Origin: CAZEHJ01 sp964512485
GTDB taxonomy: Bacteria; Bacteroidota; Rhodothermia; Rhodothermales; UBA10348
Reading direction: 5' to 3'
Assembly: GCA_964512485.1 (NCBI GenBank)
Contig: CAZEHJ010000001.1
Location: 1 to 64,000 of the forward strand
DNA length: 64,000 nt
The first letter of the stretch is position 1, and each line of letters starts with the position of its first letter. Made by a program: the position numbers and the translations under genes. Below, piece by piece: positions 15,700 through 23,614 of this stretch. The notes below the pieces were generated by a model, which was given only the letters and a program-made list of their open reading frames with translations, did no database searches and was not told the DNA's origin.

Positions 15700-18102
15700 T
15701 CGTTCCGCGGCAGGTAAAAGTGCTTTGAATTGCCTGCGCAGGGTGTAATATGGCTCCCGCGCTATCACGCCAAGAATGTCATCAGGCTCGAGTTGAAGAG
15801 ACTCGCTTCGGCCAAGGAGTTGGATAGCCGTCATCCGTTGAATGGCCAGATCAGACCCGATCCATTCTCCCACTGTATCGATGGCCAATGAGTGTGACGG
15901 ATCGATCCTCCAGATGGCCTTGAGAGCAGCAGAACTAAGAATCGGATCCTCATCCAGGAATCCTCTGATGTTCTCAATCATCTCGTCGTTCGGACCGGTT
16001 TCTGGCCCCATGAGATCCAACGCATCGAGCCGAACCCGATCGTTTTCGGACTCGGTAACAAGAGCGGACTTGAAATATGCCCACGCGTTGCCGGGTCGTA
16101 GGCTCGCCAGTGCCGTCACAGAAGCCGACAGGACACGTCCGTCTCTACCAGTATTTGCCGCGTCAAGGGCTGTGGAGAAAGCCGAAGCATTTCCCTCAAA
16201 CGCTGCGATTGATCTGAGCGCCGAAGATTTGACCCGACTGTCATCATGTCCGGCCCACAATTGGAGCGTGGCTAACGCAGATCCTGAAGGAGCCATTTTT
16301 GCCAGTATCTCGCTGGCGGAGTGCAACAGAGCGGGATCTGAATTCTGGGTGATTGAAGATCGCAGTCCGAGAAGAACCGATGGATTCAAATCCATTCCAG
16401 CCAACAGGTTCAGCGAGCGGATCGTGGATCCGTCGTCCACTGAATATCTCAACTGAGAGACGAGATCGTCCCGAGATGGGGGCGTTTGAAAGTCGACCAG
16501 AACTTCCGCAAACGCATCGGGATGGACAAACCGAGGAGCGATACTGGTTGGAAACGTACTCGATTGCTGTCTGTCTTGAAGCCGAATTGTGATCGTGTTA
16601 GTTTCGGCCAGAGACGAGTACTGGAAGGTGGCGTCGAACTCGAACGCCTCCGGTACCAGCTGGCCTTCTTGATGCTGAGAAACGGAAACGCTGGCTCTCT
16701 CTGATGCGACATCAAAGCTGTGTGAAAGGGAAAGCTCAGGGTGTCCGGCGCTGTATACCCACACATCGAAGAAAGTCCGCAGGTCTTCGCGGGAGACAGA
16801 CTCAAAACTCCGGCGAAGGGTTTCTGAATCCATCAGTTCGCCCTCGGGAGTTGCAAAAAATTGCTTGATGCCTGCCAGAAATGCCCGCTCGCCCAATCGC
16901 TCTTTCAGCATTCGCATAACCCATGCCCCCTTTGCAAAAGCATGCGTATCAAGCAGGTCTGAAGCATTTTCCCACCGGTCCCAAACCAGAGGTCGGACAT
17001 ATTCTGAAGCTTCTTTCAGATATGCCTGCCTCAGGTGTTCAAGTACCAGACCTGCAGCAGCGTCTGACTGAGAGGCTCTCAAATAATCGATGGCCAGCCA
17101 GGACGACAGAGCCGGTTTGATCCATATATCAGTCAGTACGAGTCTGCTGAAAGACGGTCCAAGAAGGACGCCAATCGAACGGCGGTTCTGATTGAACTGC
17201 TCGATCCATGAATCGGGCCCACGCATATCATATTGGGGAATGACAGCAAGCTGATCGAATGATTCGATGGAAAGGGCACCCGGAACTATAAATACCTCAG
17301 AAGGAGGTTCGATTTCGATTCCGATCCGTTCTTCCAGATGATAGGTGACGAAGGAAAACATCTGATTCTTCAGGGAATCTGATGCGATAGTCGGTACCAG
17401 CGAATTCAGATCTTCCTCGTCGAATAACAGAACTTCCGTGGAGTCGTAGGCAAAAAAGCCGCTATGATGGGCAAATCTGCCCGTTGTCTGAGAGCTGGAG
17501 TACACCCTGTCCGTATCAGAGAACATTCCGCGATGTAGTGCGGATGAGGTCTTCACTTTCCAGCGTGCAGGGGCAGAAATCGACGTCAGAGCATCGTAAG
17601 GATCCATTTCATCGAGTGGAGTCGGGCGCCAACCGGATTGGCCGGGAGCAGAGGAAGACCAAAGCGCAGACGGGCTTTGTCCCCTGTGCCGACGGCGAAG
17701 AGCACTTCTTACAGAAAAGCGAATTTCGATGGTGAGCTCAGGCACGGTCGAAAAATCAAGAACGGTCGTCAGGATCCCGCCAGACACGGACCAGCTCAAG
17801 GAATCTGATCCGCTCCAGACGGACTGGACATCGAGGTCTTGGACCATCAAAAACACATTCTGGATTTTGTCGGTCGGTGAAGACGCGTCACCGGGAACTG
17901 CATTGATTTGAGATCGACCAGATACGATCTCGTCGTCAACGTCGATATTGAGGGCTGTACGAATAAAAATGATCCGGGCACCCTCAGCAAAATCCGATCG
18001 GATCGTACCATCCATCAAAGGATGCAACGCCGTTTCTTGGGCCTCGACGCTCACCGTGGCTCCAAAACAGATCAGAATCAGTATGAGAGCACATCGATTC
18101 AT
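15691..18102 (-). CDS. Exported M1-aminopeptidase-like protein lacking the zinc site, with HEAT-like C-terminus
   Basis: An 803-residue protein with a signal peptide (1-21, ending VEAQ). The layout is that of M1 metallopeptidases: an N-terminal beta domain, then a region whose later part is diagnostic (HAFAKGAWVMRMLKERLG about 387-404; SREDLRTFFDVWVYSAGHPEL about 437-457). But there is no HExxH anywhere. The expected position (about 312-340) reads GVLLGPSFSR...SSWLAIDYL, so both zinc histidines and the NEGFA-type glutamate are gone. Residues about 560-800 are a helical HEAT-like repeat region. It is probably a non-catalytic binding protein. Its start overlaps the upstream membrane-protein stop by 4 bp. 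Confidence 0.75.
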   Translation of the reverse strand: MNRCALILILICFGATVSVEAQETALHPLMDGTIRSDFAEGARIIFIRTALNIDVDDEIVSGRSQINAVPGDASSPTDKIQNVFLMVQDLDVQSVWSGSDSLSWSVSGGILTTVLDFSTVPELTIEIRFSVRSALRRRHRGQSPSALWSSSAPGQSGWRPTPLDEMDPYDALTSISAPARWKVKTSSALHRGMFSDTDRVYSSSQTTGRFAHHSGFFAYDSTEVLLFDEEDLNSLVPTIASDSLKNQMFSFVTYHLEERIGIEIEPPSEVFIVPGALSIESFDQLAVIPQYDMRGPDSWIEQFNQNRRSIGVLLGPSFSRLVLTDIWIKPALSSWLAIDYLRASQSDAAAGLVLEHLRQAYLKEASEYVRPLVWDRWENASDLLDTHAFAKGAWVMRMLKERLGERAFLAGIKQFFATPEGELMDSETLRRSFESVSREDLRTFFDVWVYSAGHPELSLSHSFDVASERASVSVSQHQEGQLVPEAFEFDATFQYSSLAETNTITIRLQDRQQSSTFPTSIAPRFVHPDAFAEVLVDFQTPPSRDDLVSQLRYSVDDGSTIRSLNLLAGMDLNPSVLLGLRSSITQNSDPALLHSASEILAKMAPSGSALATLQLWAGHDDSRVKSSALRSIAAFEGNASAFSTALDAANTGRDGRVLSASVTALASLRPGNAWAYFKSALVTESENDRVRLDALDLMGPETGPNDEMIENIRGFLDEDPILSSAALKAIWRIDPSHSLAIDTVGEWIGSDLAIQRMTAIQLLGRSESLQLEPDDILGVIAREPYYTLRRQFKALLPAAEREP

Positions 18103-19208
18103 TGTCTCTGCGCACTCGCCGGATTTTCAGTGCTTTCCAGATCGCCTCCGTTCTGCAGCGAAAACGTAGCCCCCAGAAACAGCATAGCTGCAAACCCCAC
18201 GATAATGTAGAGAAGCATTTGTCCAGTATGAGTGAGGAGTGCATACGAAGCCGCTTCTGCTTGAGGCATGGTAAAAAGTAAAGCGAGAGATTGAATCGTG
18301 ATGAAATGATAGGTGCCGATGCCACCGGGAGAAGGTATGATCACTCCAATGGCTCCGATGAGCATGAGTCCCCAGGCATCGATAAAACTGATTTCGAAAC
18401 TTGAGTTTTGGCCCAGTAGAACGAACGGCAAATAGGCCATCAGACCGTAACAAAACCAAATCGCAACGGTCTGGACAATGATCTGAACAGGTTTGGATGT
18501 GTGGAATATGGAGAGAAATCCATTCCTGAAATGGCAAAACAGAGAGCCAATTCTGGATGACGGATCCCGTACTCCACGAATCAGAAAAACCAGGGATCCG
18601 AGGGCCCCGAGTACCAGAACGGTAGCGCCCAAGGCGATGCTAAAGAAGGATTGGGCTGCGAGCCACGAAATGATGGGCTCCAGGAGCAAGGAACCCAAGT
18701 CGGCGATCCGGGCGCTGAAAATGAACGGTACACTGAGTAAAAAGATGCCAAAACTGGCCATGTCCAGGGCTCTTTCGACTACGACCGTACCCAACACGGT
18801 TGAGAAATGCATGCGCTCTTTACGGGCGACGTTTCCCGTGCGGATGATCTCTCCCAATCTGGGGCCGGCATAATTGGCCATGTATCCGACCATGAGGGAC
18901 AGAAATGCGTTGACCGTAGACACCTTGCTGCGATTGACATGCTGAGGCGAACCATCCTCAGTGTCCGCTTCCTTTCCAGGTGACGCTTCCAGGAAGAGAA
19001 CCCATCTCATGGCTCGCAGCCAGTGGCTCAAAAGCGTTATTGCAACGATTGGGAGCAACCACCAGTAGTTGGCCTGAGCAAACGCCTTTCTGACACCGGC
19101 AATGTCAACCCCCCGCAATGCCAGGTAGAGGAGAAGAGCCGCCACGGCAAAACTGCCACCGCGAATCAGCCACTGCTTGCTGCTTTTGTTCATGAATCGG
19201 TCGTCCAA
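18099..19208 (-). CDS. YbhN / lysylphosphatidylglycerol-synthase-TM family membrane protein
   Basis: A 369-residue polytopic membrane protein of the UPF0104/flippase-like family. Motifs include NYWWLLPIVAITLLSHWLRAMRW-type first helices, the signature GPRLGEIIRTGNVARKE, and VVVERALDMASFG. About eight hydrophobic helices are visible. Members include AglD2-like proteins and the transmembrane half of MprF; a lipid-related transport role is inferred only from the family. It overlaps the M1-like gene by 4 bp (ATGA), so the two are translationally coupled. Start at 19208 or at Met 6 (19193). Confidence 0.85.
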   Translation of the reverse strand: MDDRFMNKSSKQWLIRGGSFAVAALLLYLALRGVDIAGVRKAFAQANYWWLLPIVAITLLSHWLRAMRWVLFLEASPGKEADTEDGSPQHVNRSKVSTVNAFLSLMVGYMANYAGPRLGEIIRTGNVARKERMHFSTVLGTVVVERALDMASFGIFLLSVPFIFSARIADLGSLLLEPIISWLAAQSFFSIALGATVLVLGALGSLVFLIRGVRDPSSRIGSLFCHFRNGFLSIFHTSKPVQIIVQTVAIWFCYGLMAYLPFVLLGQNSSFEISFIDAWGLMLIGAIGVIIPSPGGIGTYHFITIQSLALLFTMPQAEAASYALLTHTGQMLLYIIVGFAAMLFLGATFSLQNGGDLESTENPASAQRQ

Positions 19209-19274
19209 TGGTCATTCAAGAAAGAAAACACGGAAGAATTCCCGAGAGCAGCAAATGGTTTCCAATTCGTGCTT

Positions 19275-19295
19275 TGAGGATTATTCAATTCCTCA
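19275..19295 (-). repeat. Hairpin with the lolA stop codon in its loop
   Basis: TGAGGA (19275-19280) and TCCTCA (19290-19295) pair perfectly around a nine-base loop containing the minus-strand TGA of lolA (19285-19287). No U-tract follows on that strand. Confidence 0.5.
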
Positions 19296-19962
19296 GATCA
19301 ATCACTTCCACTGATTCCGGGATTTCGAATTCAAACACGTGCGATTCCAACTGAGGATTCACCTGAATGTCTGACAGGTCGAAGGTCATGGTCACGTCAT
19401 TAAGATCGACGACAACCAGATGCGTTACGATCAGGTCGGACCTGCGTATCCAGAGTCGAACACTCTGAAACGAGGAAAAATCATCCAGCGGACGTAAATA
19501 AAGCCTGTCATGCATGGTGCCCAATAAGGACTCCTGTCCATCACCGGCAACATCATATTCCTGGTCGAACTGGCGCAAGAATGTGGTCAGTGAAAAAGAC
19601 CCTTCATCATCAACGTAGTTGTTAACGAGGACCTGATTCTCGCCTCTATTGTGAATCCAGGTGGTCACTCCATCCGTGACGATCGTTTGACCTCCTGTTT
19701 CAACGCGGTATTTGTCTTGAGAGAAGGTAAGATCGCCTGAAAAGCGCTCATCTTCGTCCAAAAAAGACGATCTGGCGACTTGTACAAAACGAGCTTTCAT
19801 CGTTTCGATGGACTCATATCTGTGCGCGAGTCGCTGAGCAAGCATCCGGGCATCTCCGTTCGTGTCCTGAGCAGAACCAGATATTGCACTCGAAACAGCG
19901 AGCAGCACCAGTAATGGCAACAAGCGGATGGATATGTAGTGTTTGTATTGCATTTCGCGCAA
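19285..19962 (-). CDS. lolA: LolA-like outer-membrane lipoprotein carrier
   Basis: A 225-residue periplasmic protein with a signal peptide (about 1-32). The mature part starts with LAQRLAHRYESIETMKARFVQ, typical of LolA, followed by alternating beta strands (DLTFSQDKYRVETGGQTIVTD and VTTWIHNRGENQVLVNNY) that form the half-barrel for lipoprotein acyl chains. It would ferry lipoproteins across the periplasm. No LolB is nearby, as is usual outside Proteobacteria, though the DUF4292 lipoprotein at 29.2 kb has a related fold by repute. Confidence 0.85.
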   Translation of the reverse strand: MREMQYKHYISIRLLPLLVLLAVSSAISGSAQDTNGDARMLAQRLAHRYESIETMKARFVQVARSSFLDEDERFSGDLTFSQDKYRVETGGQTIVTDGVTTWIHNRGENQVLVNNYVDDEGSFSLTTFLRQFDQEYDVAGDGQESLLGTMHDRLYLRPLDDFSSFQSVRLWIRRSDLIVTHLVVVDLNDVTMTFDLSDIQVNPQLESHVFEFEIPESVEVIDLRN

Positions 19963-20091
19963 TTTAGGGGGCAGCGACTTTAGATGACCCCACTTTGAAT
20001 GAACTGATATCCAATTCCCGTGCCGTATCCCGGATGCCCTACCATGACGCGTCAGAAGAGCATTCTGCCTTGTGAGCCGATCTGAGAGTCC

Positions 20092-21252
20092 TCATTTCTG
20101 AACTACTTTTTTGAGAGCGTCCACAAAAGCCTGCATATCTGTCCGATCATTGTAGACGTGTGGAGCGACTCGTATGGCGCTTCCTCTGACTGACACCGAT
20201 ACTTTGGCTGCAGCCAAAATGTCTCTCGCTTCCGATACGTTCACACCTGAAGGCATACGAATTCCGAACAGATGATTGCCCCGGTCCCGTTTGTCAGCCA
20301 GTTGGAATCCCAGGTCCAGAATTTCGGCTTCCCAAGGCTCCATCAAAGCGGCGACGTATTCCTGAATGGATTCCGGCGTCCATTCAAGAATCTGGGAGAG
20401 GGCGGTCTCCAGCATCGGCATAAGGGTGAAATTACTTTTTTCCCCAACATCAAATCGGACGGCGCCGGGCTGATAACTGGCTTCGTAATCAACCAATCCG
20501 GCGAAATCTTCGCTGCCTCGCCTGTTGATCCAGTTCTCCTCGATCGGGGTACCATTCAGGAAACGGTCCCCCCACCATCCGAAGCCACTTGAGTAAGGGC
20601 CAAACAGCCACTTGTAGCCGGCTACGATGAGAGCGTCGGGCTTAACTTCCTGCACATCGAATGGCATCGCTCCGATTGACTGCGTTCCATCGAGAATTAC
20701 GGCCGCCCCGTTTTCTCTCGCACGTTCCGAAATTCGTCCCAGGTCAAAAAGTGTCCCGTCCGTCCAATGCACGATGGGAAGTGCTACCGCGGCCGTGTTG
20801 TCATCGATTGCTTCCAGAATCGCATCATTCCAGGCATGACACTTTTCTTTGGAATCAGGTGGAGCCTGAATCGTTCTCAGATTGAGCTCTTTTTCGTCAG
20901 CCAGTCGTCGCCATGTATACAGATTGCTGGGAAACTGCTCGTGCAGGAGTACAATATTTTGTCCCGGCTTCACGTGGAGATTTTTTGCCGCAATGGCAAT
21001 TCCGTAGGATACCGAAGGTAGCAGTGAAACGCGGGAAGATGCCTCAGAATGAATCAGGCGGGCAAACAATTCTCTGACTCGATCCGGTGTGGAGAAGAAG
21101 TCTGCGGGCTTGATGCGTGAGGGATCTCTTTTGGCTCTGATCGCCTCAATACCCGCCTCTTCGACACGGCGGGAAAGAGGCGACATGTAGGCACAATTCA
21201 GGTAATGGACGTCGGAAGGGAGCTGAAAAGCAGGTTTTTGACAGGGAAGCAT
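20092..21252 (-). CDS. Class V aminotransferase (PLP-dependent)
   Basis: A 386-residue fold-type I PLP enzyme. The cofactor lysine lies in AGYKWLFGPYSSGFGW (about 223-238), preceded by the LDGTQSIGAMPFD aspartate segment that pairs with the pyridine nitrogen. Length and order match the class V group that includes cysteine desulfurases, kynureninases and isopenicillin-N epimerase-like proteins. No loop cysteine typical of a desulfurase active site is apparent, so amine or epimerase chemistry is as likely. Substrate unknown. It starts about 90 bp from the divergent molybdenum-carrier gene, with a GTATCTTG promoter-like string (21276-21283 on the minus strand). Confidence 0.82.
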   Translation of the reverse strand: MLPCQKPAFQLPSDVHYLNCAYMSPLSRRVEEAGIEAIRAKRDPSRIKPADFFSTPDRVRELFARLIHSEASSRVSLLPSVSYGIAIAAKNLHVKPGQNIVLLHEQFPSNLYTWRRLADEKELNLRTIQAPPDSKEKCHAWNDAILEAIDDNTAAVALPIVHWTDGTLFDLGRISERARENGAAVILDGTQSIGAMPFDVQEVKPDALIVAGYKWLFGPYSSGFGWWGDRFLNGTPIEENWINRRGSEDFAGLVDYEASYQPGAVRFDVGEKSNFTLMPMLETALSQILEWTPESIQEYVAALMEPWEAEILDLGFQLADKRDRGNHLFGIRMPSGVNVSEARDILAAAKVSVSVRGSAIRVAPHVYNDRTDMQAFVDALKKVVQK

Positions 21253-21340
21253 GAATCACTGGCTTGATTGGCACACAAGATACGGCTCATTAACTTGACG
21301 AAAGGACCACCTTAAATGTCGCAGTGGAGTTCATTTTAAC

Positions 21341-21835
21341 ATGCCTTTGAGGCGCATCATAACCGGAGGACAGAGCGGAGTTGACCGCGGAGCACTCGAC
21401 GCAGCGCTGGCCTCCGGATTCCCGTGCGGAGGGCACTGCCCCAGGGGACGGCGCGCTGAAGACGGCCCGATACCGCAGCGATATCCGCTGATGGAAACGA
21501 CGTCCCGCGATTACGGCCAACGCACTGAGGCCAACGTCCTCGCTTCGGATGGGACACTCATTCTCGTTCTATCTCTGCCACTGACTGGCGGCACACTGTT
21601 GACCCACGAAATCGCATCCAAACTCAACAGACAGTGTTTGGTATTGGAGCTGGGCATGATCGGTCGGACTCAATCGCGGCCGGACGTGGGCGAGATTCTT
21701 CGTTGGCTGGATCAACATGAAATTGAATGCCTGAACGTGGCGGGACCAAGAGAAAGTGGCGCGCCCGGAATCGGGCGCGCCACTTTCGAAATTCTGTCCG
21801 AATTGATCAAGCGATCGGTAGAACGCGTACTCTGA
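21341..21835 (+). CDS. Putative molybdenum carrier protein (YpsA/LOG-like Rossmann family)
   Basis: A 164-residue single-domain protein of the putative molybdenum-carrier family (PF12694). Motifs: RIITGGQSGVDRGALDAAL at the start, GGHCPRGRRAEDGPIP, RTEANVLASDGTLIL, and NVAGPRESGAPGI near the end. No molybdopterin genes are near, so the name reflects the family only. The 3' end contains a perfect 16-bp inverted repeat; the residues it encodes (SGAPGIGRATF) still fit the family's N-V-A-G-P-R-x-S-x-x-P-G-I pattern. Confidence 0.82.
   Translation: MPLRRIITGGQSGVDRGALDAALASGFPCGGHCPRGRRAEDGPIPQRYPLMETTSRDYGQRTEANVLASDGTLILVLSLPLTGGTLLTHEIASKLNRQCLVLELGMIGRTQSRPDVGEILRWLDQHEIECLNVAGPRESGAPGIGRATFEILSELIKRSVERVL
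21752..21787 (+). repeat. 16-bp perfect inverted repeat inside the 3' end of the molybdenum-carrier gene
   Basis: Left arm 21752-21767, loop GAAT, right arm 21772-21787: all 16 pairs match and the stem is very GC-rich. It is 48 bp before the stop codon and about 80 bp beyond the stop of the convergent gene at 21867. It could act as a shared bidirectional terminator. No U-tract on either strand. Confidence 0.9.
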
Positions 21836-21866
21836 TCTTATATCAGGAGTTTTTACCTGCCAAAAA

Positions 21867-22478
21867 TCAGTTGCTTCGGCCGCGACGTCTTTTTGCTCGT
21901 TCTGCTTCTCTTTCAGCTTTTTCTTTCAGACGCTCTACTGATTCCTTGATTTGCGATTCCATGTTGCGCATGGCATCCTCAAGTTCGATCTCAATATCTC
22001 CTTCGATCGAGTCTTTGATATGGAGTCTGATGGCGTTGCCGTCAAGCGACTCGCGAGTCAGTTCGAGGATCTCTAAATCACCGAATTCGATCTCTTCGGT
22101 ATCCCAACTGTCCAGTTCACGACTCAGCTCACGTTCCAATCGACTTGCAGCTTCTTCCATTTCCGCAATTTCCGCGTCCAAAGCGTCGCCATGTGCATGA
22201 CTCGCGTGGTTTGGGAAGCGCATCACGATGCGGTGCTTCTTGTGTCGTGCGTGACGTCTGTCCGCATCGACTTTAATTTCATAGCGAAACTGGGTTTCCG
22301 CGAGAGGTGCCACTTCGACGGCATCCGCTCTTTCGGAAGTAAATAGCGCGTACTCTGCTTTGTCAGGCCAGAAATGCTTGACCAGCACGCTGAGCAGATT
22401 TGCAGAAAACAGGATGATGGTTGCAATCCCCAGCGCCATGACCAGTTTCTGCCGGCGGCCGGTATTCTCAGTAGACAT
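21867..22478 (-). CDS. Membrane-anchored, highly charged coiled-coil protein of unknown function
   Basis: About 203 residues from the Met at 22478 (the frame is open six codons further). One N-terminal transmembrane segment (about 12-32, LVMALGIATIILFSANLLSV) is followed by a beta-like part with a KVDADRRHARHKKHRIVMRF strand, then a long Glu/Arg/Lys-rich helix (about 105-203) likely to be a coiled coil ending in a basic tail RRRGRSN. No catalytic motif. I do not recognise a family. Convergent with the molybdenum-carrier gene. Confidence 0.7.
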   Translation of the reverse strand: MSTENTGRRQKLVMALGIATIILFSANLLSVLVKHFWPDKAEYALFTSERADAVEVAPLAETQFRYEIKVDADRRHARHKKHRIVMRFPNHASHAHGDALDAEIAEMEEAASRLERELSRELDSWDTEEIEFGDLEILELTRESLDGNAIRLHIKDSIEGDIEIELEDAMRNMESQIKESVERLKEKAEREAERAKRRRGRSN

Positions 22479-22613
22479 GCGGAGTTCCTCCCTCACTTCA
22501 AATTGAACAGGACCGAAAAATTTCGGCTGGCACGTCTTCCGATTACGCGTCGAGTCTGTCCGAATCGATAAAACCTAAACGATCTCAGGATCCATTCTAT
22601 TGTATAGGACCGC

Positions 22614-22651
22614 AAAAAAATCGAAAGTTTCTCAGGCCTACGGTTTCTTTC
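22614..22651 (-). terminator. Weak candidate terminator after hisA
   Basis: On the minus strand a GAAAG...CTTTC pair (22647-22651 with 22623-22627) brackets the hisA stop codon, and seven U residues (A7 at 22614-22620) follow. The stem is short and the loop long, so only the U-tract is convincing. Confidence 0.4.
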
Positions 22652-23432
22652 CTTTCAAAGTTGCTGTTGAGAAGCGGGAGAGATCTACTTCTTCTTTGAT
22701 ATTCCAGCACCAGAATTTCTGACAGGGAAACACGTTTTCGTACAGGGCCCTTCCTACGATAACCGAGTCCACTCGATAGGGAATAAGATCATTGAGGGCC
22801 GTGAGGTGGAGATGGTTGCCTACGCCGCCCGAAGCGGTGATTTTGGTGCGTTTCAGCCGAGATCCCATTTCGCGATACGCTTCCATGTTAGGCCCTTCCA
22901 TCGTTCCGTCACGAGCGATGTCGGTGTATACAATCCGGCGACATCCCCGTGCTTCCATATCCAGGGCAAAAGGAATTGCATCAATTCCGCTTCCTTCGGT
23001 CCAGCCTTGAATTCTCGTCTCGCCATCACGAGCATCAATGCCCACTACAATCTTGCTGGCTCCATGTTTTTCAATCGCCTCGCTCACCAGATCAGGATTT
23101 TGGATGGCAGCTGTTCCGATGATCACGCGGTAGACACCGGCATCGATCGCACGGTCGATGTCGGCCATGGTTCGAATGCCGCCGCCAACTTGAACCGGAA
23201 TGTCGAGCTCAGAACAGATCTCGTGGATGACCTCCCGATTGTTTTCGCTTCTTCCCTTGGCAGCGTCCAGGTCGACCACGTGCAGAACTTTCGCGTTCTG
23301 AATTCGCCAGAGCTTGGCCATTTTCACAGGGTCGTCGAAATACACCTTTTCCTTCTCATACTTCCCTTGATAGAGTCGTACGCATTGCTCCCCACGGAGG
23401 TCAATCGCCGGTATGACAAGAATCTTTGGCAT
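22638..23432 (-). CDS. hisA: Phosphoribosylformimino-5-aminoimidazole carboxamide ribotide isomerase
   Basis: A 264-residue TIM-barrel isomerase of histidine synthesis. It has the N-terminal catalytic Asp in IPAIDLRGEQCVRLYQG, the half-barrel repeats with VQVGGGIRT and the second Asp in VYTDIARDGTMEGPN, and ITASGGVGN. A C-terminal extension (FPCQKFWCWNIKEEVDLS...) of about 30 residues exceeds the E. coli protein. No other his gene is adjacent here, so the pathway is dispersed or the operon is elsewhere. Divergent from metG across 182 bp. Confidence 0.93.
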   Translation of the reverse strand: MPKILVIPAIDLRGEQCVRLYQGKYEKEKVYFDDPVKMAKLWRIQNAKVLHVVDLDAAKGRSENNREVIHEICSELDIPVQVGGGIRTMADIDRAIDAGVYRVIIGTAAIQNPDLVSEAIEKHGASKIVVGIDARDGETRIQGWTEGSGIDAIPFALDMEARGCRRIVYTDIARDGTMEGPNMEAYREMGSRLKRTKITASGGVGNHLHLTALNDLIPYRVDSVIVGRALYENVFPCQKFWCWNIKEEVDLSRFSTATLKGKKP

Positions 23433-23614
23433 ATCTCAAAATCCTATGCTCCAACCTAGCCTTTTATCAACGGTTTCCCCAAAAATGACATCAATCCCGA
23501 TGTTCTTCATATCTCACGCTGTCATCGAGGAATCAACTATGCTGTGTTTGTTGTTTATTGCGCTTGATCTGGAAATAATCCAGTCACTGCATCTGTAATT
23601 TTCCTGCTGAGCCC

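Noticed and set aside
20083..20094. TGAG-AGTC-CTCA hairpin at the aminotransferase stop, and similar 4-5-bp stems at other stops
   Set aside because: Stems this short are expected by chance; they are not counted in the stop-codon hairpin finding.
21727..22200. Ser/Arg-rich plus-strand frame across the end of the molybdenum-carrier gene and opposite the coiled-coil gene
   Set aside because: Low-complexity shadow of the charged minus-strand protein; no start signal or homology pattern.
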